A stretch of 64,000 nt of DNA. Source: AV69 sp963742315 (GTDB taxonomy: Bacteria; Verrucomicrobiota; Verrucomicrobiia; Chthoniobacterales; UBA10450). Shown here piece by piece: positions 45,296 to 54,136 of the stretch (positions are counted from its first letter, which is position 1; each line of letters starts with the position of its first letter). The DNA is taken from assembly GCA_963742315.1 (NCBI GenBank), contig CAVULE010000010.1, positions 124,001 through 188,000 of the forward strand, written 5' to 3'. Under the pieces are notes generated by a model. That model was not told the DNA's origin, did no database searches, and saw only the letters and a program-made list of their open reading frames with translations. The position numbers and the translations under genes are program-made.

Positions 45296-46477
45296 CTAGT
45301 CGTAAAACTCCGCGATCTTGTCGACCACAAATCGCTGCGCTTCGCGACTCAGTTCTGGATAAATTGGCAAAGCCAGTGTTTCCGCGGTCGCGCGTTCTGC
45401 TTCCGGAAAGTCGCCCTCCTTGTGTTCCAAATAGAAAAAACATTCCTGCAAATGGAGCGGAACCGGGTAGTAAATCTCGCTTCCAATTTCGTTGCCGGCG
45501 AGATGCGCCTTCAACTCATCCCGTGCTACGGCGCGAATGACAAACTGGTGATAGATGTGATGATTACCAGCGCGCTCCCGATATGGCTCGGCTGGAAGAA
45601 TGATGGAATTTCCCAAATTGCGCCGGGAAAACTCAGCACGGTAAAAATCAGCGGCTGCGCGACGAGCTGCCGACCAATTGGCCAGATGCGGCAGTTTCAC
45701 CTGAAGAATCGCCGCCTGCATTTCGTCGAGGCGAAAATTCCCGCCAATAAACTGATGATGATAGCGCGGTTCCATGCCGTGTTGGCGGCAAGTCCGTAAG
45801 CGAGTTGCGAGATTTTCCACCAGACAAACGACGGCGCCGGCGTCACCTGCCGCCCCAAGATTTTTCGAAGGGTAAAAGCTGAAACAACCCACATCGCCGA
45901 TTGTGCCGGCCGATGCTACTCCACCGCTTCGAGGGTATTCGGCGCCGATTGCCTGGGCGGCGTCTTCAATCACCAGCAATTTATGTTCGCGTGCGATGTC
46001 CATGATCGAGTCCATTTCGCAGCACAGCCCGAAAAGATGCACCGGAATAATCAAGCGAACGGCTTGTCGGTCACGTGTCATCAGGACGCCGTCCACCTGG
46101 CGACAATTTTTTTCAATGAACGATCGGATCGCTTGGGGTGAGATATTAAGAGTTTCCGCCTCGATATCGGCAAAGAGCGGTGTCGCGCCGACCCGTGCGA
46201 TACAGGCAGCGGTCGCGAAAAACGAATAGGGCGTCGTGATCACGGCATCACCCGGTCCGATTTCCAGTGCCATCAAGACTGCGAGTAACGCATCCGTTCC
46301 GGAGGAAACGCCGATAGCGAATTTTGCGCCGGTGTAATCGCAAAGTGCGCGTTCGAACTGCTCCACTTTCGGGCCGAGGATGAAACGTTGGCTTTGCAGC
46401 ACTTCATCGATTTGCTGTCGAATCGGTGTGGCCAGGGCGCGATATTGTTCGCTTAGGTCGAGCAATGGCACCCGCAT
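45296..46477 (-). CDS. DegT/DnrJ/EryC1/StrS-family sugar aminotransferase
   Basis: 393 residues. PLP enzymes of this family transfer an amino group to keto-sugar nucleotides for surface polysaccharides. Start MRVPLLDLSEQYRALATPIR is typical. GVSSGTDALLAVLMALEIGP, the PLP-stacking VIEDAAQAIGAEY and the internal aldimine Lys in CFSFYPSKNLGAAGDAG are all present, as is GGNFRLDEMQAAIL. The sugar cannot be deduced; there are no other sugar-nucleotide genes beside it. It lies about 150 bases downstream of the tRNA-Tyr gene with a family A repeat between. Confidence 0.92.
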   Translation of the reverse strand: MRVPLLDLSEQYRALATPIRQQIDEVLQSQRFILGPKVEQFERALCDYTGAKFAIGVSSGTDALLAVLMALEIGPGDAVITTPYSFFATAACIARVGATPLFADIEAETLNISPQAIRSFIEKNCRQVDGVLMTRDRQAVRLIIPVHLFGLCCEMDSIMDIAREHKLLVIEDAAQAIGAEYPRSGGVASAGTIGDVGCFSFYPSKNLGAAGDAGAVVCLVENLATRLRTCRQHGMEPRYHHQFIGGNFRLDEMQAAILQVKLPHLANWSAARRAAADFYRAEFSRRNLGNSIILPAEPYRERAGNHHIYHQFVIRAVARDELKAHLAGNEIGSEIYYPVPLHLQECFFYLEHKEGDFPEAERATAETLALPIYPELSREAQRFVVDKIAEFYD

Positions 46478-46577
46478 CGCGAGCAGAATCGCAGCTTCGC
46501 CTGCCTGTTCAACTACGAAGGGTTGCCTTGGTTACGGCGTCATTGACCAGGCCGCCTCACTGCCTTAAGATCGCGCG

Positions 46578-46772
46578 ATGTCTCTCATTCGCGGGCTGTT
46601 CTGGCTCGTCCTATTCGTTTTTTTCACCTTCTCATTCGTCGTGCTTTTTGAGTACGGCACCCATGATTTCACTAACGGTTTCAAACAAGAGGCCGAGCGG
46701 GTGAAGAATTTCGTCGTGGAAGCGGTAAGCAAGCCGAAAGCTTCGCCGTCTCCGGGCGCGAAGAAAAAATAG
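46578..46772 (+). CDS. Small single-pass membrane protein
   Basis: 64 residues: MSLIRGLFWLVLFVFFTFSF, a membrane segment (about 6-25), then an amphipathic helical part (GFKQEAERVKNFVVEAVSKP) and a Lys-rich end. No known family. It lies in a divergent position to the aminotransferase gene and convergent with the next gene. The clean membrane/helix layout and lack of a longer frame on the other strand make it a plausible gene. Confidence 0.55.
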   Translation: MSLIRGLFWLVLFVFFTFSFVVLFEYGTHDFTNGFKQEAERVKNFVVEAVSKPKASPSPGAKKK

Positions 46773-46785
46773 CGGCGACCGATAT

Positions 46786-47664
46786 CTACCTTACGAACTC
46801 GATCGAGATTTCGCGATCGATATAACCGTGTTCGCGCGCTTCGCCAAGAAACCGGCGGATGGCCTCGCGTCCAACTTCGCCATAGTCGCGGGTGAACTCG
46901 TTTACATACATTCCGATAAACTTTGATGCCAGGTCCCTTCCCATGTCGCGCGCGTATGGCATGGAGTGTTGCACCGCTTCGGCACGATGGTTCAGGCCGA
47001 ATTGGATACTCTCTCGCAAAATCGCGGCCAGATCATGCTGAATTTCGCGCGGAATGTCCCTACGCAGAACGTTGCCACCCAGCGGCAATGGCAGGCCGGT
47101 CCGTTCTTTCCACCATTCGCCCAGATCGATTATTTTTGTAAAACCAGACTGCGCATAGGTGAGCTGTCCCTCGTGAATGATTAGGCCGGCCTCCGCCCGA
47201 CCGTTCCGTACCGTCTCAAAGATTTGGTCGAAAGGCACGACAATGTATTTGAATTCACCGAGGTAAAGCTGCAGCGCCAAGAAAGCGCTCGTCATTGTAC
47301 CCGGCACCGCGATTACTCGGCCGCGCAAGCTTTCCCGAAAATCTTCATTCGATGTTGAAGGTTCGCTGTTCGTTGTTCGATGTTTCTCAATCACCAGCGG
47401 GCCGTAGCCGTCGCCCATGCTCGCGCCGCATGGCAACAGTAAATATTTGTCCCCGAAGTAGGCGTAGGCATGAATCGAGACCGCAGAAATATGCAGCTCG
47501 CCGCGCATTGCCCGTTCGTTCAACGTCTGAATATCTTCGAGCCGGTGTTCGAAACGATAACCGCGCAAATCGATTTTGTTCGTTGCCATCGCATAAAACA
47601 TGAAAGCGTCGTCGGGATCCGGTGAATGCCCGAGAGTGAAGGTCTCGCTGAGGGTTGCGGCCAT
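46786..47664 (-). CDS. MqnA/MqnD/SBP-family protein (menaquinone futalosine pathway-like)
   Basis: 292 residues with a periplasmic-binding-protein-like fold but no signal peptide. LGHSPDPDDAFMFYAMATNK at the N-terminus, ISAVSIHAYAYFGDKYLLLP and CGASMGDGYGPLVIEKH match the MqnA/MqnD family. MqnD turns cyclic dehypoxanthine futalosine into 1,4-dihydroxy-6-naphthoate. This particular subgroup (SPDPDDAF) is often annotated only as a substrate-binding-like relative, so I leave the symbol empty. Divergent from parB with about 77 bases between them. Confidence 0.78.
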   Translation of the reverse strand: MAATLSETFTLGHSPDPDDAFMFYAMATNKIDLRGYRFEHRLEDIQTLNERAMRGELHISAVSIHAYAYFGDKYLLLPCGASMGDGYGPLVIEKHRTTNSEPSTSNEDFRESLRGRVIAVPGTMTSAFLALQLYLGEFKYIVVPFDQIFETVRNGRAEAGLIIHEGQLTYAQSGFTKIIDLGEWWKERTGLPLPLGGNVLRRDIPREIQHDLAAILRESIQFGLNHRAEAVQHSMPYARDMGRDLASKFIGMYVNEFTRDYGEVGREAIRRFLGEAREHGYIDREISIEFVR

Positions 47665-47741
47665 TCACGATGCTATGCGTGCTGCAGATTGTCGCAACGA
47701 GCTGTTTGCGTTGCGGAGTGGCTTCCGATAATCTCTGCGCG

Positions 47742-48629
47742 ATGGCAAAAATGGCGCTTGGCAAAGGTCTCAGCGCACTCATCGCTGCCCAGCCGGCGCC
47801 GGCTCCAGGGATTGCGGCAGTCGATGATGCGGAAAAAATTCAGCGCGTCAGTCTCGATAGCATCACCCCAAGCCCATTGCAGCCGCGTAAGGATTTTGGC
47901 GCGGATGCGCTCTCGGAGTTGGTCGAATCGATTCGCCAACACGGAATCATTCAACCTCTGATTGTGCGGACGATTAATGGACGTCACGAATTGATCGCCG
48001 GGGAACGGCGCTGGCGCGCCGCCCGGGAAGCCGGGCTGGGTGAAGTGCCCGTCATTATTCGGAGCGCGAGCGATCGCGATGTGCTCGAACTTTCGCTCAT
48101 CGAAAATTTACAACGCGCCGATCTGAATCCGATCGAAGAAGCACAGGGTTACGCTCGTTTGGGAGGTGAATTTGGAATGCGGCAGGAAGAGATCGCGCAG
48201 AAGGTCGGCCGGAGCCGCGCGGCCGTGGCGAACGCGATGCGACTGCTCGATTTGCACGCGCAAGTGCAAACGTGGTTGACCCAGGATTTGATCTCGGTCG
48301 GACACGCCAAAGTCTTGCTTGCGCTGAAAGCGCCGGAAGAACAATTGGCTGTCGCGGAAACGGTCCTAAGACGGAGTGCGACAGTGCGGGCGACGGAGCG
48401 GCTGGTTGCCCGTCAGTTGGGCCAAGCGAAACCGCGCCATCGTCGCCCCTCATCGGTGTCGGTGAACGCGAATGCGATTGAACATTTGCAATCGCGTTTG
48501 CAGGAGCATCTCGGGACACGCGTGGTTTTGCATCACGGCGAGAAACAAGGGCGAATCGAAATTGAATATTACGGTGCCGACGACTTGCAGCGCATTATGC
48601 AACTGATCGGACTTCCGCCAGAAAATTGA
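47742..48629 (+). CDS. parB: Chromosome-partitioning protein ParB
   Basis: 295 residues from 47742 (MAKMALGKGLSALIAAQPAP), the usual N-terminus; the longer frame adds 29 residues overlapping the neighbour. ParB binds parS sites and CTP and loads condensin to organise the origin region. Motifs: LQPRKDFGADALSELVESIR, the Arg-rich CTP-binding box ELIAGERRWRAAREAG, ENLQRADLNPIEEAQGYARL, and a helix-turn-helix (MRQEEIAQKVGRSRAAVANA). parA is not adjacent, and I saw no parS-like palindrome (TGTTTCACGTGAAACA type) in the window. Confidence 0.95.
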   Translation: MAKMALGKGLSALIAAQPAPAPGIAAVDDAEKIQRVSLDSITPSPLQPRKDFGADALSELVESIRQHGIIQPLIVRTINGRHELIAGERRWRAAREAGLGEVPVIIRSASDRDVLELSLIENLQRADLNPIEEAQGYARLGGEFGMRQEEIAQKVGRSRAAVANAMRLLDLHAQVQTWLTQDLISVGHAKVLLALKAPEEQLAVAETVLRRSATVRATERLVARQLGQAKPRHRRPSSVSVNANAIEHLQSRLQEHLGTRVVLHHGEKQGRIEIEYYGADDLQRIMQLIGLPPEN

Positions 48630-48638
48630 GTCGGCGGC

Positions 48639-49547
48639 ATGCGCTCTACCCTCTCGCGAGCGCTCTTTCTCGCCACCTTCGCGATCCTATCGGGCCAGGG
48701 TTGCAGTCTGCGAAGCGCCCCGCTTTGGGAAAATTTTTCGGGCGAGAAAGCCTTTGCCCACGTCCAGCATCTGGTTGATCTCGGTCCCCGGCCCGCCGGT
48801 TCGGAAGCGTTGGAGAAATCGCGACTTTATATCATCGAACAGTTGAAGTCTGCCGGTTGGACCGTAGCACGCTCTGAATTTTCCGACCAGACTCCGCGCG
48901 GGAAAATGACATTTGTAAATCTGATTGCACGCTTTGGAACCAGCGAAAAAAAAGAGGCAGCACCGTTCCTTCTTTGCTCTCACTACGACACCAAGACCTT
49001 TGACACGATTCGCTTTGTTGGAGCAAATGACGGCGGATCGAGCACTGGGTTGCTCATTGAAATGGCCCGGGTCCTGGCGCTGAGCCCGGCCCTTGCTGCA
49101 AAGATCGAGCTTTTGTTCTTCGATGGCGAAGAGGCATTCGAAGACTTTACCGCCACCGATGGGCTCTACGGTAGCCGCCATTTTGCGCAAGAGCTGCGCG
49201 ATTCGGGAAAAGCAAAATCTGTTCGCGGCGGAATCCTCTTCGATATGATCGGGGACAAATCGCTCGACGTAACGCTACCGTCTGATTCACCCGCTGACCT
49301 GACTCGCAACATTTTTGCCGCCGCCGATGCGCTCGGCCAACGTGCTCATTTTACCTATCTCGATCGCGGAATGACCGACGATCACACTCCGCTTAACGAG
49401 ATCGGGATTCCGGTGATCGACCTGATCGATTTCGATTTTCCACCCTGGCATACTGCAGGAGACACGCTGGACAAAATCAGCGCCGAAAGTCTGGAAATCG
49501 TTGGCCGGGTCGCGCTCTACGATCTGGTGCAATTTGAACTGAAATGA
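48639..49547 (+). CDS. M28-family zinc peptidase / glutaminyl-cyclase-like lipoprotein
   Basis: 302 residues. The signal sequence ends in a lipobox-like LSGQGC, so it is probably lipid-anchored. Zinc ligands of family M28 can be seen in order: His in CSHYDTKTF, Asp in GANDGGSSTGLL, Glu in FDGEEAFED, Asp in LFDMIGDKS and His in PPWHTAGDTLD. The short size and YGSRHFAQEL segment resemble bacterial glutaminyl-peptide cyclotransferases of this family, so it could cyclise N-terminal Gln rather than cut peptides. It starts 9 bases after parB and overlaps the next gene by 4 bases. Confidence 0.85.
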   Translation: MRSTLSRALFLATFAILSGQGCSLRSAPLWENFSGEKAFAHVQHLVDLGPRPAGSEALEKSRLYIIEQLKSAGWTVARSEFSDQTPRGKMTFVNLIARFGTSEKKEAAPFLLCSHYDTKTFDTIRFVGANDGGSSTGLLIEMARVLALSPALAAKIELLFFDGEEAFEDFTATDGLYGSRHFAQELRDSGKAKSVRGGILFDMIGDKSLDVTLPSDSPADLTRNIFAAADALGQRAHFTYLDRGMTDDHTPLNEIGIPVIDLIDFDFPPWHTAGDTLDKISAESLEIVGRVALYDLVQFELK

Positions 49548-50512
49548 AAAACGTGGCTCGAATCGTGTCCGCCTTATTCGCAATTGCCGCGGGCGCGGTG
49601 ACCGGGTGCTGGCTGGTTAGGTTGCCTGCAGTGCATCAACTGGCGGGCCGGATTTTTCAGCGCGGCGAATTGATTGCGCTGGTCCGGCAAAGTGGAGTCT
49701 TCGAGGCGGATCTTGGAGCACGTCTCCGAGAGAAACAATTTTGCACAGGAAGAGAAGATTCCGATGAAGCTGAGAGAGTCGCGCTCCGCGAGGAGTTGAT
49801 TGCAGGCGAAGCATTGCCAACGAATGCGGTTACAACCAACGAGTCCGAGCGGGCTTTGGTCGCTTGGCGGAATCAATTTGCGGACGATCGTCAGTTTCGC
49901 ATAGCCCTGCAGCACAGCGGGGTTTCACAACGAACTCTCAGACGAACGTTAGCCGAAGCGATCCGCGGCGAAGCCTGGATTGAGAATCAAATTGCTGCGC
50001 AAGTTGCCGTTTCGGATGCGGAAATTCAGAATTATTTCGAGCAGCACCAAGCCGAATTCATGCAACCAATACGAATTCGCGCCCGACACATTTTTCTGGC
50101 CGCGCCTGAGGGCTCAACCCCCGAGCTCATGCAAACGAAGCAACGCACGATCCTTGATGTCGCCGTGCGTTTGGGCCGGGGAGAGGATTTTGGCGAACTC
50201 GCTGCCGCAGTTTCCGAAGATGAAGCGAGCAAAACGCACGGTGGCGATCTCGGTTTTTTCGCGGCCAGTCGGATGCCGGCAGAATTCTTCGAGGCCGCGG
50301 AACAACTGCTGCCCAATGCTCCTCCACGATTTTTGCAATCGCATTTGGGCTTTCACGCGCTGCAAGTGACCGATGTCCATCCCGCACGACTGCTGACCCT
50401 TGCAGAAGCAACGCCTGAAATTTCGGCCCTCATTGCGGCAGAGAAGCGGCGCAGAGTCGTTGCCGCCTTGGAGTCGGAATTGGCACAGCGCACCCGGTTT
50501 GTGGTCAAATGA
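49544..50512 (+). CDS. Parvulin-type peptidyl-prolyl cis-trans isomerase (PpiC/SurA-like)
   Basis: 322 residues, anchored or exported by an N-terminal hydrophobic segment (IVSALFAIAAGAVTGCWLVR). A helical chaperone-like region (about 40-165) precedes the parvulin domain (about 170-275), which has IRARHIFLAAPEG, GRGEDFGELAAAVSEDEASK and GGDLGFFAASRMPAEFFEAA. It should catalyse prolyl isomerisation on envelope proteins in the periplasm, perhaps including the outer-membrane barrels of this organism. Overlaps the M28 gene by 4 bases, so the two are coupled. Confidence 0.88.
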   Translation: MKNVARIVSALFAIAAGAVTGCWLVRLPAVHQLAGRIFQRGELIALVRQSGVFEADLGARLREKQFCTGREDSDEAERVALREELIAGEALPTNAVTTNESERALVAWRNQFADDRQFRIALQHSGVSQRTLRRTLAEAIRGEAWIENQIAAQVAVSDAEIQNYFEQHQAEFMQPIRIRARHIFLAAPEGSTPELMQTKQRTILDVAVRLGRGEDFGELAAAVSEDEASKTHGGDLGFFAASRMPAEFFEAAEQLLPNAPPRFLQSHLGFHALQVTDVHPARLLTLAEATPEISALIAAEKRRRVVAALESELAQRTRFVVK

Positions 50513-50562
50513 ATAGAATTGCACGGCGATAGGTTTAATCGCAGTTTCCAGAGGGCACGGAC

Positions 50563-51753
50563 ATGACGCGTACTATTAGAAAGAGCGTTGGGATTATTGG
50601 CCTTGGCATTATTGGCCGTCGCATTGCCGACCATTTGCGCCATCAGGGGCTGTCGGTCTTCGTTTGGAACCGCACCCCGCGACCAGTGCCCAACTTTGTC
50701 GGTTCCCCGGCCGAACTGGCGCAGACGTGCAATTACCTCCAGATCTTCGTCTCGGACGACGATGCGCTGATGCGGATGATCCAGACCATCTCGATGTCGC
50801 TTACGCCTCGCCATATTGTGATTGCGCATCCGACGGTCTCACCTGACACCATGCGCGAAGCGGCTGCATTAGTGGAACGGCGCGGCGCCCGTTTAGTGGA
50901 AGCGCCATTTACCGGCAGCAAACTGGGGGCGGAGAAGGGTCAGCTGGTGTATTACGTTAGCGGCGACGAAGCCGCTGTTAATGAAGTGCGGCCGCTGCTG
51001 CAAGCGAGCAGCAAAGCGATCGTGGACATCGGCGCAATCGGCGACGCCAGCATCATTAAGATCGCAACCAACATGGTAACGGCGGCGAGCGTGCAAGGGG
51101 CCGCAGAAGCGATGGCGATTGTGCATCATTCGGGCATTCCGTTGGAAAAATTTGCCGATGCCCTCAAGCAAAACTCCAGCAATTCAGGCACGCTCGATTT
51201 GAAAGTGCCTCAAATTATTTCGGCAGATTTCGAACCGCATTTTTCCGTCAAGCACATGCTTAAAGATATGCAGATTGCAAATCGGATGGGCCGCCACTTC
51301 GACCTTGATCTGACGGTAGCGGGTGCGACGCGTGATCGCTTGCTCGATGAAGCGCGGCAGGGCCGGGGCGACGATGATTATTCCTCAATCGCCCGGCGTT
51401 TTCTGCCATTTGTGCAAACGCCGGAAATGGCGGAGCGACAGCCCGATTTGTTCTCACCGCGTCCGGCGGAGGTGCCGCACGAATCGCCCGAGTTCGTCGA
51501 GGAGCAGTTGGCGAAACTGGAAGCGACGCAGATTGGACCACCGCTTTATGAGCCAGCTCTGCCAGAAGAACAGCCGGTTGCCGAAGAACGGCCAAAGCCA
51601 GCCGATCTTGAGACGCCACGTCAAACGGAGCCAGCGGAGCCGGAGCCGGAGGAAACGACGACTCCACCCGAGACTCCTTCGAACGGTGATTCCGAACCAG
51701 AAGAGGCGAAGCGCGGATTCTTCAGTCGCTTATTGCGACGGACCGATTATTGA
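50563..51753 (+). CDS. Beta-hydroxyacid-dehydrogenase-family NAD(P) oxidoreductase with acidic tail
   Basis: 396 residues. The N-terminal Rossmann motif is GIIGLGIIGRRIADHL; the substrate-binding VERRGARLVEAPFTGSKLGA and the catalytic Lys in SIIKIATNMVTAASVQGAAE are those of the 3-hydroxyisobutyrate/6-phosphogluconate dehydrogenase family. The enzyme part ends near residue 295; the last 100 residues are Pro/Glu-rich and disordered (EPAEPEPEETTTPPETPSNG), ending in a basic patch (GFFSRLLRRTDY). The tail is unusual for the family and may tether the enzyme. AGAGGG upstream serves as ribosome binding site. Confidence 0.82.
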   Translation: MTRTIRKSVGIIGLGIIGRRIADHLRHQGLSVFVWNRTPRPVPNFVGSPAELAQTCNYLQIFVSDDDALMRMIQTISMSLTPRHIVIAHPTVSPDTMREAAALVERRGARLVEAPFTGSKLGAEKGQLVYYVSGDEAAVNEVRPLLQASSKAIVDIGAIGDASIIKIATNMVTAASVQGAAEAMAIVHHSGIPLEKFADALKQNSSNSGTLDLKVPQIISADFEPHFSVKHMLKDMQIANRMGRHFDLDLTVAGATRDRLLDEARQGRGDDDYSSIARRFLPFVQTPEMAERQPDLFSPRPAEVPHESPEFVEEQLAKLEATQIGPPLYEPALPEEQPVAEERPKPADLETPRQTEPAEPEPEETTTPPETPSNGDSEPEEAKRGFFSRLLRRTDY

Positions 51754-51761
51754 TCGGTCAA

Positions 51762-52647
51762 ATGGCCCCGGCGTTCTTCGATCTTTCCGCCCGCGCGAAG
51801 TTGCGCCTGACTGGAGCCGACCGAGTTCGGTTTCTGAACGGACAAACCACCAACGACGTCCGCAGAGCCAGGGCAGAGGCGACACAGGAGTCATGCGTGC
51901 TCAATGCCAAAGGTCATCTCGATGCGCATCTCTTTTTGTTTGCCACACCTAACGATATTTGGATCGACGCCGACGAGGAATTGCGCGAGCAATTACAACT
52001 TCGGTTCGAGCGCTACGTCATTGCCGACGACGTTGTCATTGAAGACGTGACGGATCAGTTTGCGCTCTTTCACGTGCTGGCGGAGTCAGAGCCGAAAACA
52101 GCGGGAGCAAAGTTTTGCCCTCGCTCGCGGCGGCTGGGAAGCCGAGGGCTGGGACCTTTGGGTTGAATCGGCTGGAGCAGAGAAAACGAGGAACGTTCTG
52201 GCTGCCGATTATCGAGCGATGGATGAAAGCGAGTGGGAAGTTTTGCGGATCGAGAACGGAATTCCACGCTGGGGGCGCGAACTCACTCCCGAAATCATTC
52301 CGCCGGAAGCCAATCTCCAAGCGCGCGCCATTGATTACGAAAAAGGCTGCTACATCGGGCAGGAAGTGATCTCGCGAATGAAAATGAGCGGCCAAAGCCG
52401 GCAGCGTCTGTGCGGTCTGACTTCGGAAACCGCACTAGTTCCGGGAATGGAGGTGCGCGCCGGAACAAAGGTGGTTGGCCGCGTAACGAGCGCGGTCTTT
52501 TCCCAGCGGATGAACTCTTACATCGCTCTGGCGATGATAAAGCGCGGTTATACCGCACCCGGCACGTCGTTAGTCACGTTGGCGGACGGCGCGGAAGCAA
52601 CTGTCGAAGTCGTTGCGCTGCCGTTCAGCAGCCCGTCCTCTCATTGA
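51762..52647 (+). pseudogene. ygfZ: Folate-binding protein YgfZ-like, broken by a frameshift
   Basis: The first frame (from ATG 51762, MAPAFFDLSARAKLRLTGAD) runs to the TGA at 52164-52166; the second takes over at about 52115 and ends at 52647. Both match YgfZ/IbaG-side aminomethyltransferase-like proteins: RFLNGQTTND at the front, and the diagnostic KGCYIGQEVISRMKMSGQ in the second part. Deleting one T from the TTTT run at about 52113-52116 restores GAKFALARGGWEAEGWDLWV across the joint. It could be a sequencing error, a programmed shift or real loss. YgfZ supports Fe-S enzyme assembly; erpA is elsewhere in this window. Confidence 0.82.
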
Positions 52648-52931
52648 CACCGGCCTTCAGGCCGGTGCAGACGCAGCCCCGACGCGACAAAAGCCGTTTC
52701 AACGGCTTTCTCATTCTGCCAGTGCGATCGGCGAAGCTCGCTCGAACAGGGGCCAAGCCATAAAAGCAGCTCACTTGTGTATCTCGATCGGAGAATCACC
52801 GGCCCGAAGGTGTTAATTAGAGTTAAGATTTTGTTGCCTGGCGCATTGCTGTAAATCAAGAAGGTTTGACCGGGCTGGAACGTTCCCGCTAATTTGGCTG
52901 GCCGGCCCCTTTCTGGCGACCGAGCAAAGCA
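52648..52931. repeat. Gap with two small perfect hairpins
   Basis: CACCGGCCTTCAGGCCGGTG (52648-52667) directly after ygfZ, and AAAGCCGTTTCAACGGCTTT (52690-52709). No T-tract follows, so they are more like dispersed palindromes than terminators. No gene in these 284 bases. Confidence 0.6.
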
Positions 52932-54053
52932 ATGGCCAAGGTCACCCTCAATCACGTTTACAAGATTTATCCCGGAGAAAAAGGGAGCCACGTAACCGCG
53001 GTCGAAGATGTGAATCTCGAAATTGCCGATCGCGAGTTCGTCGTGTTGGTTGGCCCGTCCGGTTGCGGCAAGTCGACTACTCTTCGCATGATTGCCGGCT
53101 TGGAAGAAATTTCGCGGGGCGATATCTACATTGGAGAGCGGCGGGTTAACGACGTCGCACCGAAGGACCGCGATATCGCGATGGTATTCCAGAATTATGC
53201 GCTCTATCCGCACATGAGCGTCTTCGATAATATGGCCTTTGGCCTGAAGCTGCGGAAATACGGCAAAGCCGAAATCAAGAAGCGCGTGGGGGATGCGGCG
53301 AGCATTCTTGGAATTGAAGGATTGCTCGATCGCAAACCGAAAGCGCTCTCCGGCGGACAGCGACAGCGCGTCGCGGTAGGGCGCGCCATCGTGCGACAGC
53401 CGAAGGTTTTTTTATTCGATGAGCCGTTATCAAATCTGGATGCGAAAATGCGGGTCCAAATGCGCACCGAAATCACCAAACTGCACCAGCGTTTGCAGGC
53501 AACAATGATTTACGTCACCCACGATCAAATTGAAGCGATGACAATGGGCGATCGGATCGTGGTGATGAACAACGGCAAGGTACAACAGATCGATACGCCA
53601 TTGAAACTTTACAATGAGCCGGACAATCTTTTCGTCGCCGGATTTCTTGGCAGCCCGCCGATGAATTTCATCAACGGCGAATTAAAACAGGAGCGCGACG
53701 CCATCGTGTTCAAGGAAATGCAGGGTGGAACAATCCAAGTGCGATTCGCCAATCGACCGCAAGCGCGTGAATTTCTGGGCAAACCAATGCTGCTTGGGAT
53801 TCGGCCGGAAGACGTCGAAGTGGCTCAGCTTTCGAAAACGGGGAACACGACAGCGAGTTTTCCGGCGATCGTGGACATCGTGGAACCAATGGGAGCGGAG
53901 ACGAATTTGTACTTGCAGACCGGCGCGCACACTGTCGTTTGCCGGAGCCAGCGCGCGCTCGATCATCGCGAGACCGGTCATCGCTTGCAGTTCGAGCTCA
54001 ATGTCAATAAAACGCATTTGTTCGATCCGACGACCACAAGTCGTGTCGTCTAA
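52932..54053 (+). CDS. ABC transporter ATP-binding protein, UgpC/MalK type
   Basis: 373 residues. Powers import of a sugar or glycerol phosphate. Walker A VGPSGCGKSTTLRMIAGLEE, Q-loop FQNYALYPHMSVFDNM, signature ALSGGQRQRVAVGRA, Walker B VFLFDEPLSNLD and the H-loop THDQIEAMTMGDR are intact. The C-terminal regulatory (TOBE) domain has LLGIRPEDVEV and TNLYLQ. No permease or binding-protein genes are adjacent, so it may be a shared ATPase like MsmK. It precedes a regulator and glgE on the same strand. Confidence 0.92.
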   Translation: MAKVTLNHVYKIYPGEKGSHVTAVEDVNLEIADREFVVLVGPSGCGKSTTLRMIAGLEEISRGDIYIGERRVNDVAPKDRDIAMVFQNYALYPHMSVFDNMAFGLKLRKYGKAEIKKRVGDAASILGIEGLLDRKPKALSGGQRQRVAVGRAIVRQPKVFLFDEPLSNLDAKMRVQMRTEITKLHQRLQATMIYVTHDQIEAMTMGDRIVVMNNGKVQQIDTPLKLYNEPDNLFVAGFLGSPPMNFINGELKQERDAIVFKEMQGGTIQVRFANRPQAREFLGKPMLLGIRPEDVEVAQLSKTGNTTASFPAIVDIVEPMGAETNLYLQTGAHTVVCRSQRALDHRETGHRLQFELNVNKTHLFDPTTTSRVV

Positions 54054-54136
54054 GTGGTTTACAAGGGCGCGTTTTTACGCGAATTTAGTTGCATGGACGG
54101 ACTCATTATCAGTAAACTATTGGCCGCCCAACGGCC

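Noticed and set aside
47665..48640. parS site near parB
   Set aside because: I saw no TGTTTCACGTGAAACA-like palindrome around the gene.
52648..52709. Hairpins after ygfZ as transcription terminators
   Set aside because: Stems are perfect but no T-run follows either one; they look like dispersed palindromes.
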